From: an uncultured Acetatifactor sp.
Lineage (GTDB): Bacteria; Bacillota; Clostridia; Lachnospirales; Lachnospiraceae
Direction: 5' to 3'
NCBI GenBank assembly: GCA_934402375.1
Contig: CAKRUB010000013.1
Coordinates: 1-64,000 of the forward strand
DNA: 64,000 nucleotides
Shown piece by piece: positions 1 to 6,716 of the stretch. How positions within the stretch are numbered: the stretch's first letter is position 1; each line of letters begins with the position of its first letter. The notes below the pieces were generated by a model. It made no database searches and was not told the DNA's origin. It saw only the letters and a list, made by a program, of their open reading frames with translations. Position numbers and translations under genes: made by a program.

Positions 1-732
1 GGGATGAAGAATGATGTGGCTTTTCTGGTGGATATGAGGCTGTATTTGTGTGAGCACCAGTCAACCTATAATCCGAACATTCCGCTGCGGAACCTGTTTT
101 ACATTGCAAGCGAGTACCAGATCCTTGTGAAGGACAAGTCGCTCTATTCATCGGTACTGATTAGACTGCCTGCGCCGAAATTTCTGGTGTTTTATAACGG
201 CACTGGGCGGGTCGCGGACAGGGAGGAGCTTCGGCTTTCCACGGCGTATGAGAATCTGCAGGGAGAGCCGGATCTGGAACTGAAGGTGACGCTTTTAAAC
301 ATCAATGAGGGACATAATAAGGAACTGATGGAGCAGTGCCAGATCTTAAGGGAGTATTCGCTGTATGTCGCAAGGGTGCGGAAATACGCGGCACAGATGG
401 AGTTGAACGAGGCGGTGGAGCAGGCGATCACAGAATGCATCCGGGAGGGGATTCTGTCGGAGTTCCTGTCCCGTAATCGTGCGGAGGTATTGAAGATGAG
501 CATATTTGAGTATGATCAGGAGCTGGAAGAGAAAAAATACCGTGAGGCGGAGTACGAGCATGGAAGGCAGGATGGATATGACGCTGGAATCCAGGAGGGA
601 ATAGAAACTGGTCGTGCCGCGCTCCGTACCATGGTAAAGAATCTGGCGAAGCAGAATATCCCCTTACAGCAGATCGCGGAAGCGGCGGGAGTTGATGAAG
701 CGACTGTGCGGGGGTGGATTGAGGAGAAATAG
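1..732 (+). CDS. Rpn-family PD-(D/E)XK nuclease/transposase-like protein, 5' end cut by the window
   Basis: The frame is open from base 1, so the ATG at base 4 is probably internal and the true start lies upstream. What remains (about 243 residues) matches the C-terminal two thirds of the Rpn (recombination-promoting nuclease) family: a segment reading VKDKSLYSS, then KFLVFYNG, then a helical region, a charged tail (YEHGRQDGYDAGIQEGIETG) and a small terminal helix-turn-helix-like segment (QIAEAAGVDEATVRGWIEEK). Known members are 270-350 residues, so perhaps 60-100 N-terminal residues carrying the catalytic core are missing here. Family proteins are proposed to nick DNA and promote RecA-independent recombination; the activity of this one is not shown by the sequence. 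A second relative lies at 3391-4209. Confidence 0.75.
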   Translation, partial: GMKNDVAFLVDMRLYLCEHQSTYNPNIPLRNLFYIASEYQILVKDKSLYSSVLIRLPAPKFLVFYNGTGRVADREELRLSTAYENLQGEPDLELKVTLLNINEGHNKELMEQCQILREYSLYVARVRKYAAQMELNEAVEQAITECIREGILSEFLSRNRAEVLKMSIFEYDQELEEKKYREAEYEHGRQDGYDAGIQEGIETGRAALRTMVKNLAKQNIPLQQIAEAAGVDEATVRGWIEEK

Positions 733-781
733 TGCCGGAGGGAATATTAATTACGCGGCAGATGAAAAGGGGTATAGGATA

Positions 782-3064
782 TTGAAAAGATTAGGACGGC
801 TTGTTTTCTGTATATGTTTTCTTATGATGCTGGCGGCTTGCGGGGCGCCGAAGGAAACGGACGGTGAGCATCATCAGACCGAGACGGAGGTGCAACCTGC
901 CGTTCAGGAAAAGATAGGTACAGAGTGGAAGACAAAGGGCTTTATGCTGAAAAATACGATGGATTCTGCCGATGAAGCGTTGCAGAGCGGGCTTCAGGAG
1001 ATTGCGTACAGCGAGGTGCTGCCGAAGGAACCAGAATTTCAGTATCAGTCAAGGGAGATATTTACGGACAGCCTGCGGAATGCGAGGTATATGCTTACTG
1101 CTTATGACTGCGGACAGCAGAAGCGGTATATTCTGGAGAAGCAGACCGACTGGACGGCAGGAACGGAAGTGCAGGAGCTCACATTGCCACAGTATGTGCG
1201 CAATGTGGCAAGTATGGACGTCGTTTCGGAGGCGGACATAGCATTGTTGTGCGGAGACGATGACCGGATTTTTCTGGTGCACCTCGATCAAAACGGTGAA
1301 CTCATTTCTGAACAGGAGCTTACGGACGGCTATGCGGAGAGGGAGATTACCGGAAATGATCTGGCGCAGAATTACTGGTGGTGTGATGAGCGGGGCTATA
1401 GCTATGTGCCGGACATGACGAACAGCAGTCTTTGTGTCTTTGACTCTGCTGGGAAATTCCTTATGGAGGAGAGCTTCGACGGAAAACAGGATATGGCAGA
1501 GGTAATGTCCGCCTTTCATACACCGGATGGCAGCCTGATTTTTGCGGTGAGCAGACAGGAAGAAGCGGAGACGGGGCTATACTGGATCGATGTGGAGAAC
1601 AGAACCGAAAAACTGCTGGCATCGTTAAAGGGAATCAGAATGCGCCAGTTTTCGATGCTGGAAACAGGGGAAATCTATTACAGCGATGCGGGAAACATAT
1701 GGAAGTGGAATGTTATGACCGGGGAAAGGGAAAGTGTGCTCAGTCTTCTGGGAAGTGACATCCGCAACGATATGCAGGAATATATCGAGCATGTGATGCT
1801 GTCCGGTTCTGGGACGCTGCTTGTCTATGTCTGCAATACAGACGGCGACCGGCTCCATGTCTTTTCCGATGAAAAACAGGAGGACTCCGGTATCACCGTG
1901 ATGGATTTTTCGGTGGACTCGTATCTGAAAAAGTCCGCGGCCAATTTCAGCAGGGAAAACGCAGACATAACCATTCAGTATCAATCGGCTTCCTTCAAAG
2001 ACGAGGAAAGCTGGACAAGAGTTATGGCGGAACTGGCGGCGGGAAAGGGACCGGATATTATCAGTCTGTTTGACAGGGAAAAACTGGAGGTTCTATACTC
2101 GAAGGGCATTCTGGCGGATATGGAGGAAATGCTGCCCGCGGATGTGATAAATCAGATGTTCGCCGGAAGCAGAAGCTTCGGAACGATAGACGGGACGCTT
2201 GCAGGCTTGTGCCTGTACGGCAAGCCGTTAGTCATGGTTACATCGGATCGGCTGTGGGAAACAGAGCACTGGAATTATAAGGATATTGTGGATATTGCGG
2301 AGAGCAATACCACGCTGGAGGGACTCTTCAGCTATGAGGGACAGCTAAGTTGCGGACGTAACCTGAACTATATGGTCAACAATCATCTGGAGGATGCGGG
2401 ATTTCTTGATATGAACCAAAAGCGCTGTAGTTTTGATACAGAAGCTTTTATAAAGGCATTGGAATTATCGAAAAAGTACGGCGAACTGCCCGGGTGTCCG
2501 GCATCAGAGAGTGTAGAGAAGGTTGTTGACGGAAGTTATCTGGCAAATATGGAATATCTCTTTTACTCGGGGAGATATGCGGAGCTCCTGGAACTGTACG
2601 GGGAGGACTGTCATTTTGTAAGTTTCCCCGGGCAGGAGAATTATGTCGGATATTGGAACAGCGGACGCTTGCTGGCAGTAAATACCAACACGGTCTACAA
2701 GGAAGAAATTTCAGCCTTTTTAAAGTACCTTCTCGACCCCGAAAATCTTAAACAGATAGAGGATGGAATTCCGGCACTTGAGGATGCGATAAGAAGCAGT
2801 GTGTACTGGGACGAGTGGAGTGAGAGCTGGAGATACCAGGGATTCGGCGGAGGATCTTTCCCTTTCATGAAAACAGATGGAGAGAGCTATCTGGAAGAAT
2901 ATGTCGAGTTTCTGAACGCGCTGGGGCCATGGCCGGAAAACTCACTCATTGCTGAAATCATAAGCGAGGAGGCGGCAGAGTATTTTAACGGTACAAAGGA
3001 TGCCGGACAGGCGGCAAAGCTCATACAGAACCGTGTGCAGCTTTATTTAGATGAGCTTAATTGA
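782..3064 (+). CDS. Large extracellular solute-binding lipoprotein (ABC transporter family 1-like) with an extra N-terminal domain
   Basis: I place the start at the TTG at 782 because AAAAGGGG at 765-772 is well spaced and the next residues form a lipoprotein signal (LKRLGRLVFCICFLMMLAAC, lipobox LAAC). The first about 370 residues after the signal are rich in beta-strand-like segments and short repeats (e.g. DDRIFLVHLDQNGELI, GLYWIDVENRTEKLL), like a beta-propeller. From about residue 375 the sequence resembles family 1 sugar-binding proteins (FSRENADITIQYQSASF, AAGKGPDIISLFDRE, LADMEEMLP). At 760 residues it is far longer than the usual 400-550. No permease genes adjoin it. It could be an orphan binding protein or a sensor for a two-component system elsewhere. 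A clear terminator follows. Confidence 0.8.
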   Translation: MKRLGRLVFCICFLMMLAACGAPKETDGEHHQTETEVQPAVQEKIGTEWKTKGFMLKNTMDSADEALQSGLQEIAYSEVLPKEPEFQYQSREIFTDSLRNARYMLTAYDCGQQKRYILEKQTDWTAGTEVQELTLPQYVRNVASMDVVSEADIALLCGDDDRIFLVHLDQNGELISEQELTDGYAEREITGNDLAQNYWWCDERGYSYVPDMTNSSLCVFDSAGKFLMEESFDGKQDMAEVMSAFHTPDGSLIFAVSRQEEAETGLYWIDVENRTEKLLASLKGIRMRQFSMLETGEIYYSDAGNIWKWNVMTGERESVLSLLGSDIRNDMQEYIEHVMLSGSGTLLVYVCNTDGDRLHVFSDEKQEDSGITVMDFSVDSYLKKSAANFSRENADITIQYQSASFKDEESWTRVMAELAAGKGPDIISLFDREKLEVLYSKGILADMEEMLPADVINQMFAGSRSFGTIDGTLAGLCLYGKPLVMVTSDRLWETEHWNYKDIVDIAESNTTLEGLFSYEGQLSCGRNLNYMVNNHLEDAGFLDMNQKRCSFDTEAFIKALELSKKYGELPGCPASESVEKVVDGSYLANMEYLFYSGRYAELLELYGEDCHFVSFPGQENYVGYWNSGRLLAVNTNTVYKEEISAFLKYLLDPENLKQIEDGIPALEDAIRSSVYWDEWSESWRYQGFGGGSFPFMKTDGESYLEEYVEFLNALGPWPENSLIAEIISEEAAEYFNGTKDAGQAAKLIQNRVQLYLDELN

Positions 3065-3118
3065 GTAATGTTTCTCCAGCTCTCAGTATACTGTCTCAAA
3101 GTAATACAACATAGAAAG

Positions 3119-3156
3119 GACGCCAGAACCGGTATTTGCCGGGGCTGGCGTTTTCT
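3119..3156 (+). terminator. Rho-independent terminator after the solute-binding lipoprotein gene
   Basis: CGCCAG at 3121-3126 pairs with CTGGCG at 3145-3150; an inner CCGG/CCGG pair extends the stem, and TTTT follows at 3151-3154. It lies about 55 bases after the stop codon. Confidence 0.8.
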
Positions 3157-3177
3157 GATGGAACCGGTTTTTCTATG

Positions 3178-3206
3178 TTGACAAATAAATAATCCTTTGC
3201 TATTCT
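3178..3206 (+). promoter_or_regulatory. SigA-type promoter upstream of the second Rpn-family gene
   Basis: TTGACA (3178-3183), a 17-base spacer, then TATTCT (3201-3206). It would give a leader of about 175 bases before the start at 3391. No other gene lies between; apart from this promoter I see nothing certain in 3157-3390. Confidence 0.6.
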
Positions 3207-3390
3207 TTACTTATAAGCAGATTTTCTATTTTCAAATTTCTGTGCCGGCGAAAGCCGATGTCTACGAGTTCAAAGAAATCCCTGCTTAGTTACCCAATGA
3301 CAATCATAGAGCGGGGGAAGACATGGCGAGAACCGGAAGCTTGATTTTGTGTCGGTGTATTCTCCTGAGGAAAGCGTGAGGAGGATACGA

Positions 3391-4209
3391 ATGGCAAAAA
3401 GGTATGAGGAACTGACGATTGCGGATGATTTTATGTTTGGCAAGGTGATGGAAGACAAGGAGCTTTGCAGGGAGGTCTTGGAGTGCCTGTTAGATCATCC
3501 GGTCGGAGAACTGGAAGATGTTCAGACGGAGCGGCAATTCCGGTACACAACGGATGGCAAGCCGATCCGGCTGGATGTGTATACGAGAGATCAGAATCAT
3601 GTCTATGATGCGGAGATGCAGAACCTGAATCATCAGGCGGTGGAGAAGCTGGAGCTGCCAAGACGAAGCCGCTTTTATCAGTCTACGATGGACATGGATC
3701 ATCTGGGTAAGGGAAAGTCTTACCGGGAGCTGCCGGAAGGGAAGGTGCTGTTTCTATGTACTTTCGATCCTTTTGGACTGGGATATGTGAAGTACTCCTT
3801 TCAGAACCGCTGCGAGGAGAATAAGGCGCTGTGTCTGCGGGATGGCACGGAGAAAATTTTTTATAACTGTGTCAGCAGCGCCGCAGAGGTACCGGAGCAT
3901 TTGAAGGAGCTGTATGATTATATCAGGACGGGGAGAGCCGAAGGTACATTGACGCGCAAGATTGAGGAAGCGGTAGGCAGAGCCCGGAAGAACGAAGAAT
4001 GGAGGTCGGAGTACATGAAAGAACTGTTGCATGATGATGACGTCAGAGAAGAGGGAAGAGCAGAAGGAAGAGCAGAAGGGAAGGTCGAAGGGCGAATAGA
4101 GGGCAGAAGAGCTGCCGCCATAAATCTGAAAGCCATGAACATGTCGATAGAGCAGATTGCACAGATACTCGAAGAAAATGTGGAAGTTGTGGAGCAGTGG
4201 CTGGTTTAA
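3391..4209 (+). CDS. Rpn-family recombination-promoting nuclease/putative transposase
   Basis: The start is the ATG at 3391, preceded by GAGGAGGATA; an in-frame upstream ATG-less extension is not needed, because family members begin with the same MAKRYEELTIADDFMF-type opening. The 272-residue protein carries the PD-(D/E)XK pattern: a conserved Asp in IRLDVYTRD and a Glu-x-Gln in YDAEMQ, then LPRRSRFYQSTMD and CTFDPFGLGYVKYSFQNRC, all typical of the family. The tail is an EGRAEGRAEGKVEGRIEG repeat followed by a short helix-turn-helix-like end (MSIEQIAQILEE). The family is thought to act as DNA endonucleases in recombination. It is not within an operon: it has its own promoter and the next gene has a separate regulated promoter. 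Confidence 0.85.
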   Translation: MAKRYEELTIADDFMFGKVMEDKELCREVLECLLDHPVGELEDVQTERQFRYTTDGKPIRLDVYTRDQNHVYDAEMQNLNHQAVEKLELPRRSRFYQSTMDMDHLGKGKSYRELPEGKVLFLCTFDPFGLGYVKYSFQNRCEENKALCLRDGTEKIFYNCVSSAAEVPEHLKELYDYIRTGRAEGTLTRKIEEAVGRARKNEEWRSEYMKELLHDDDVREEGRAEGRAEGKVEGRIEGRRAAAINLKAMNMSIEQIAQILEENVEVVEQWLV

Positions 4210-4252
4210 GCCAGAGGGATGTTTCTTTGTCTAATATAGCTAAAATTGGTTG

Positions 4253-4289
4253 CCCGCTTTTGTTAATTTCAGAAATTGACAACAGCGGG
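4253..4289. promoter_or_regulatory. Long imperfect inverted repeat overlapping the -35 box of the glucan-lipoprotein promoter
   Basis: CCCGCT at 4253-4258 pairs with AGCGGG at 4284-4289, and the inner TTGTTAATTTC pairs with GAAATTGACAA with one mismatch. The right arm contains the TTGACA -35 box. No T-run follows, so it is not an ordinary terminator for the upstream gene. It may be a further protein-binding site or simply a structured 3' end of the upstream transcript. Confidence 0.5.
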
Positions 4290-4304
4290 TATCATTATTA
4301 TAAT
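4276..4304 (+). promoter_or_regulatory. Perfect-consensus SigA promoter of the glucan-binding lipoprotein gene
   Basis: TTGACA at 4276-4281, a 17-base spacer and TATAAT at 4299-4304: both hexamers and the spacing match the consensus exactly. The operator palindrome begins on the very next base, so a bound repressor would cover the transcription start. Confidence 0.9.
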
Positions 4305-4324
4305 TTGCTTAACTGGTTAAGCAA
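4305..4324. promoter_or_regulatory. LacI-type operator 1 (palindrome)
   Basis: TTGCTTAACTGGTTAAGCAA has 9-base arms that are exact reverse complements around a TG centre. This even-spaced form is typical of LacI-family operators. It abuts the -10 box. The best candidate protein is the LacI-family regulator encoded at 5669-6460. Confidence 0.8.
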
Positions 4325-4354
4325 AGGAGCAAAACCAATTTTTTATACCTATGA

Positions 4355-4370
4355 GCTTAACTGGTTAAGC
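4355..4370. promoter_or_regulatory. LacI-type operator 2 (same core as operator 1)
   Basis: The 16-base core GCTTAACTGGTTAAGC is identical to that of operator 1, with the core starts 48 bases apart. Two identical sites downstream of one promoter suggest cooperative binding or a roadblock. It ends about 70 bases before the start codon of the lipoprotein gene. Confidence 0.8.
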
Positions 4371-4438
4371 AAACAAATCAGCAAACACATTCATCGTTGG
4401 CTCCGCAGAGACGGAGACCGGAAAAGGGAGGAAAAAGG

Positions 4439-5605
4439 ATGAAGAAAAGAGTATTAAGTATCATGCTGGCAGCGGTCTGCACGTTTTCACTTGCGGCTTG
4501 CTCCGGTGCAGAGACGAGCAGCAACAGCAGCGCGGCTTCAGAGGAGAGCAGCGTAGAGAGCAGTGCGGCGGAAAGCAGCGCAGCGACAGATACCTATAAG
4601 GTAACGTTCTATGATGTGGACGGAACGACCGTGCTGTCCGAGGAAGAAGTGGCAAGCGGCGCAACAGCGACAGAATACACACCGGAGAAGGACGGACAGC
4701 TCTTCATGGGCTGGTTCGCAACCCCGTCTCTCGGACATGAATTTGATTTCTCACAGGCAATCACAGCAGATACCAAGGTGTTTGCGGGCTTCATGGAGAA
4801 TGTGGAGGATAGCAGAACCTTCGCTATCGTGGGAAGCGGCAAGAGCCCTCTGCTCGCGGCATCCAGCTGGGGCGGAGTCATCAGCGACGAGCACTATATG
4901 ACAAAGAATGACGGAGAGAACGTATACACGATCACACTCGACCTCTGCGAGGGCGACGAATTCCAGTTCGCAATCAACAGCTCATGGCATGACCAGCGCG
5001 GCGGCGGATATCTGGAAACCACGGATGCCGATGGTGTTTCCTATTTCAGCGTTTCTGGCGGACTTTCCGATGACACCAAGAAGTCTAACATCAAGTGTCT
5101 GGTTGACGGCAATTATACCTTCACCCTGACAACACATCCCGGTGCAGACGTGTACGATACCGAGAACAGCAATTACTCGGAGGAGAGCAAGGAGAACTAC
5201 AATTCTAACCCTTATGACACCATTACCTTCACCTACAACGGAGAGATGAAGGAGGCACTGGCAGATGTTACGACCACCTATTACATCAAGGGCGCTATCG
5301 TGACCGGCTGGCAGGATGATTACGATGAAAAGTACGCCTTCACAGAGGAGAACGGCATTCACACACTGGTTATCGATCTGGACGAGGGAGACGAGTTCCT
5401 TATGACGACTCTGGTTACGACAGAGGATGGAAATTCTTCCGTAGGCAACGAATATGTCCGTTTCACAAACATCACGGATGAGGATTCCCTGCAGTATGTT
5501 GACGGAACTGCAAGCGCAAACATTCTGGCAAAAGCAGCAGGAACCTATACCTTTACCTATGATCCTGCTGCTTCACAGCTGACAGTAGGCTTTGAGGCTA
5601 AGTAA
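4439..5605 (+). CDS. Cell-surface carbohydrate (probably starch) binding lipoprotein
   Basis: The start at 4439 has AAAAGGGAGG upstream and opens with a lipoprotein signal ending in LAAC (cysteine at residue 21). A Ser/Ala/Glu-rich linker follows. Residues about 50-115 form an InlB B-type repeat (YKVTFYDVDG, LFMGWF, DTKVFAGF). Two similar beta-rich modules then follow, roughly residues 120-235 and 275-385: each has a Trp-containing strand (AASSWGGVI; VTGWQDDY), a VYTITLDL / IHTLVIDL strand and a GDEFQFAI / GDEFLMTT strand. These resemble SusE/SusF- or CBM26-like starch-binding modules, an assignment by pattern only. It has no catalytic domain. The 388-residue product probably holds glucan at the surface for the transporter and GH13 enzyme encoded downstream. 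A strong promoter with twin operators points to sugar induction. Confidence 0.75.
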   Translation: MKKRVLSIMLAAVCTFSLAACSGAETSSNSSAASEESSVESSAAESSAATDTYKVTFYDVDGTTVLSEEEVASGATATEYTPEKDGQLFMGWFATPSLGHEFDFSQAITADTKVFAGFMENVEDSRTFAIVGSGKSPLLAASSWGGVISDEHYMTKNDGENVYTITLDLCEGDEFQFAINSSWHDQRGGGYLETTDADGVSYFSVSGGLSDDTKKSNIKCLVDGNYTFTLTTHPGADVYDTENSNYSEESKENYNSNPYDTITFTYNGEMKEALADVTTTYYIKGAIVTGWQDDYDEKYAFTEENGIHTLVIDLDEGDEFLMTTLVTTEDGNSSVGNEYVRFTNITDEDSLQYVDGTASANILAKAAGTYTFTYDPAASQLTVGFEAK

Positions 5606-5611
5606 AATCTG

Positions 5612-5652
5612 AAAAATAAAAAGAGCCGGGTATCCGTAAAAGGATATCCGGC
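5612..5652 (-). terminator. Rho-independent terminator of the short LacI regulator gene
   Basis: The hairpin arms are 5625-5635 (GCCGGGTATCC) and 5642-5652 (GGATATCCGGC). On the minus strand a T-rich run (complement of 5612-5622) follows the hairpin. On the plus strand no T-run follows, so it serves the minus-strand gene. Confidence 0.75.
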
Positions 5653-5668
5653 AGTTTGACAAAACGGT

Positions 5669-6460
5669 TCAGACGAAGACCTGATGGGTGCAGCCATCGA
5701 CGCGGTTCGAGGCGAGCTCGAAGCAGGAGAAGACCTGTTCCATCTTCTCGTAAAGGTCGCAGGGAATATAACAGGCATCCTCTCCGGCACAGACGGCAAG
5801 AGACTGCTGGCTGTACACGATATTTCCACCCGGAAGCGGAACGGCGACCTCCGATACGAAGGATACGGAAGGAAATGTTCGCAGGATCAGATCGCAGAGC
5901 TCCTGATTGTTGGGGCGAAGGCACAGGTAAGTATAATTGTCCTTCCCGAAACGCTCCTCCGCCTTAGCTTTTATGGCATCATAATCCGTGCAGATCTGAA
6001 AGAAAATCTGCAGCTGGGCAGAGATGAGAATGTCGATCCCGATCAGGGGGATAAAGTTGTTATCGCCGACCTCGTTAAAAAAGTCAAGGTCTGTGTCGTA
6101 GCACAAAATGGCATCCGCGTAATCGACCCTGACAATGTCGCCGGGGTGCTGCAACAGAAGATGATAGCCGTGCGCGTTGAGCACGCCGGTCAGGGCTTCC
6201 GCCACAGCGAGCTGCTCACAGCGCTTATAGGGGCACTCTTCATGCTTCAGGTATAGCGCGATGTTGCAGGTCTTGCTTGTCGCAAGAGACTTTGCCGAGG
6301 AGTTGGGGTGATAGTCCAACAGATTGATGATCTGCCAGACCTTCTTCTTCGTTGCCTCGCTGATGCGCTGGTCGTTTCGGTTGTTGATCACATAGGATAC
6401 GGTTGCCACGGAGACGCCCGCCTGCTTGGCGATGTCCCGGATAGTATATTTTTTGCTCAT
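5669..6460 (-). CDS. LacI-family transcriptional regulator with a short sensor domain
   Basis: The N-terminus is a classic LacI DNA-binding domain: YTIRDIAKQAGVSVATVSYV, then the hinge helix region ending in NSSAKSLATSKT. The remaining about 200 residues resemble the first half of a periplasmic-binding-protein-like sensor, but the protein has 263 residues against the usual 330-340. The familiar C-terminal motif of LacI sensors (GFDD followed by a TTI segment) is not visible. It is divergent from the GH13-malEFG block and convergent with the lipoprotein gene, so it is the natural candidate for binding the GCTTAAC...GTTAAGC operators. Its own promoter lies at 6467-6495. A terminator separates it from the lipoprotein gene. 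The shortened sensor could mean a different ligand or a loss of induction. Confidence 0.85.
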   Translation of the reverse strand: MSKKYTIRDIAKQAGVSVATVSYVINNRNDQRISEATKKKVWQIINLLDYHPNSSAKSLATSKTCNIALYLKHEECPYKRCEQLAVAEALTGVLNAHGYHLLLQHPGDIVRVDYADAILCYDTDLDFFNEVGDNNFIPLIGIDILISAQLQIFFQICTDYDAIKAKAEERFGKDNYTYLCLRPNNQELCDLILRTFPSVSFVSEVAVPLPGGNIVYSQQSLAVCAGEDACYIPCDLYEKMEQVFSCFELASNRVDGCTHQVFV

Positions 6461-6466
6461 AGCTTA

Positions 6467-6495
6467 TTTATATACTGTCGGGTCAGTTTTGTCAA
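6467..6495 (-). promoter_or_regulatory. Promoter of the short LacI regulator gene
   Basis: Read on the minus strand: TTGACA (complement of 6490-6495), 17 bases, TATAAA (complement of 6467-6472). It lies just upstream of the start at 6460, so the mRNA would be leaderless or nearly so unless initiation is further on; the -10 placement is therefore approximate. Confidence 0.5.
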
Positions 6496-6526
6496 TTACA
6501 GTTCCAACATAAAGAGAAGCAGAATT

Positions 6527-6694
6527 AACAGTTCAGCCCGCGGACATTCATAAAAGCGTCTGCTACGCAGCCGTCGCCGCCTTGCGGCTCATCTTTTATT
6601 TCATGACCGGGGCGCTCCGCTCATAGAACGACCGAACCGGAGCTTTGTGTGCAAGCACCCGCGCTCCGATCTGCCGTTCTATGGCTGAACTGTT
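6527..6694. repeat. 168-bp palindromic element with perfect 12-bp ends
   Basis: AACAGTTCAGCC at 6527-6538 is the exact inverse of GGCTGAACTGTT at 6683-6694. Inside, CATAGAACG and CGTTCTATG form a second perfect inverted pair. It holds no gene. It fills most of the leader between the LacI promoter and the GH13 gene, which otherwise shows no clear + strand promoter. It differs from the 149-bp repeat family found elsewhere in the window. Confidence 0.6.
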
Positions 6695-6716
6695 ACAAGT
6701 AGAAAAGGAAATTAAC

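Noticed and set aside
4197..4442. An 81-codon + strand frame
   Set aside because: It spans the promoter and both operators, and lacks a ribosome site; regulatory DNA explains the region.
6527..6694. A fifth copy of the 149-bp repeat
   Set aside because: Its ends and body do not match the four copies; it is a separate palindromic element.
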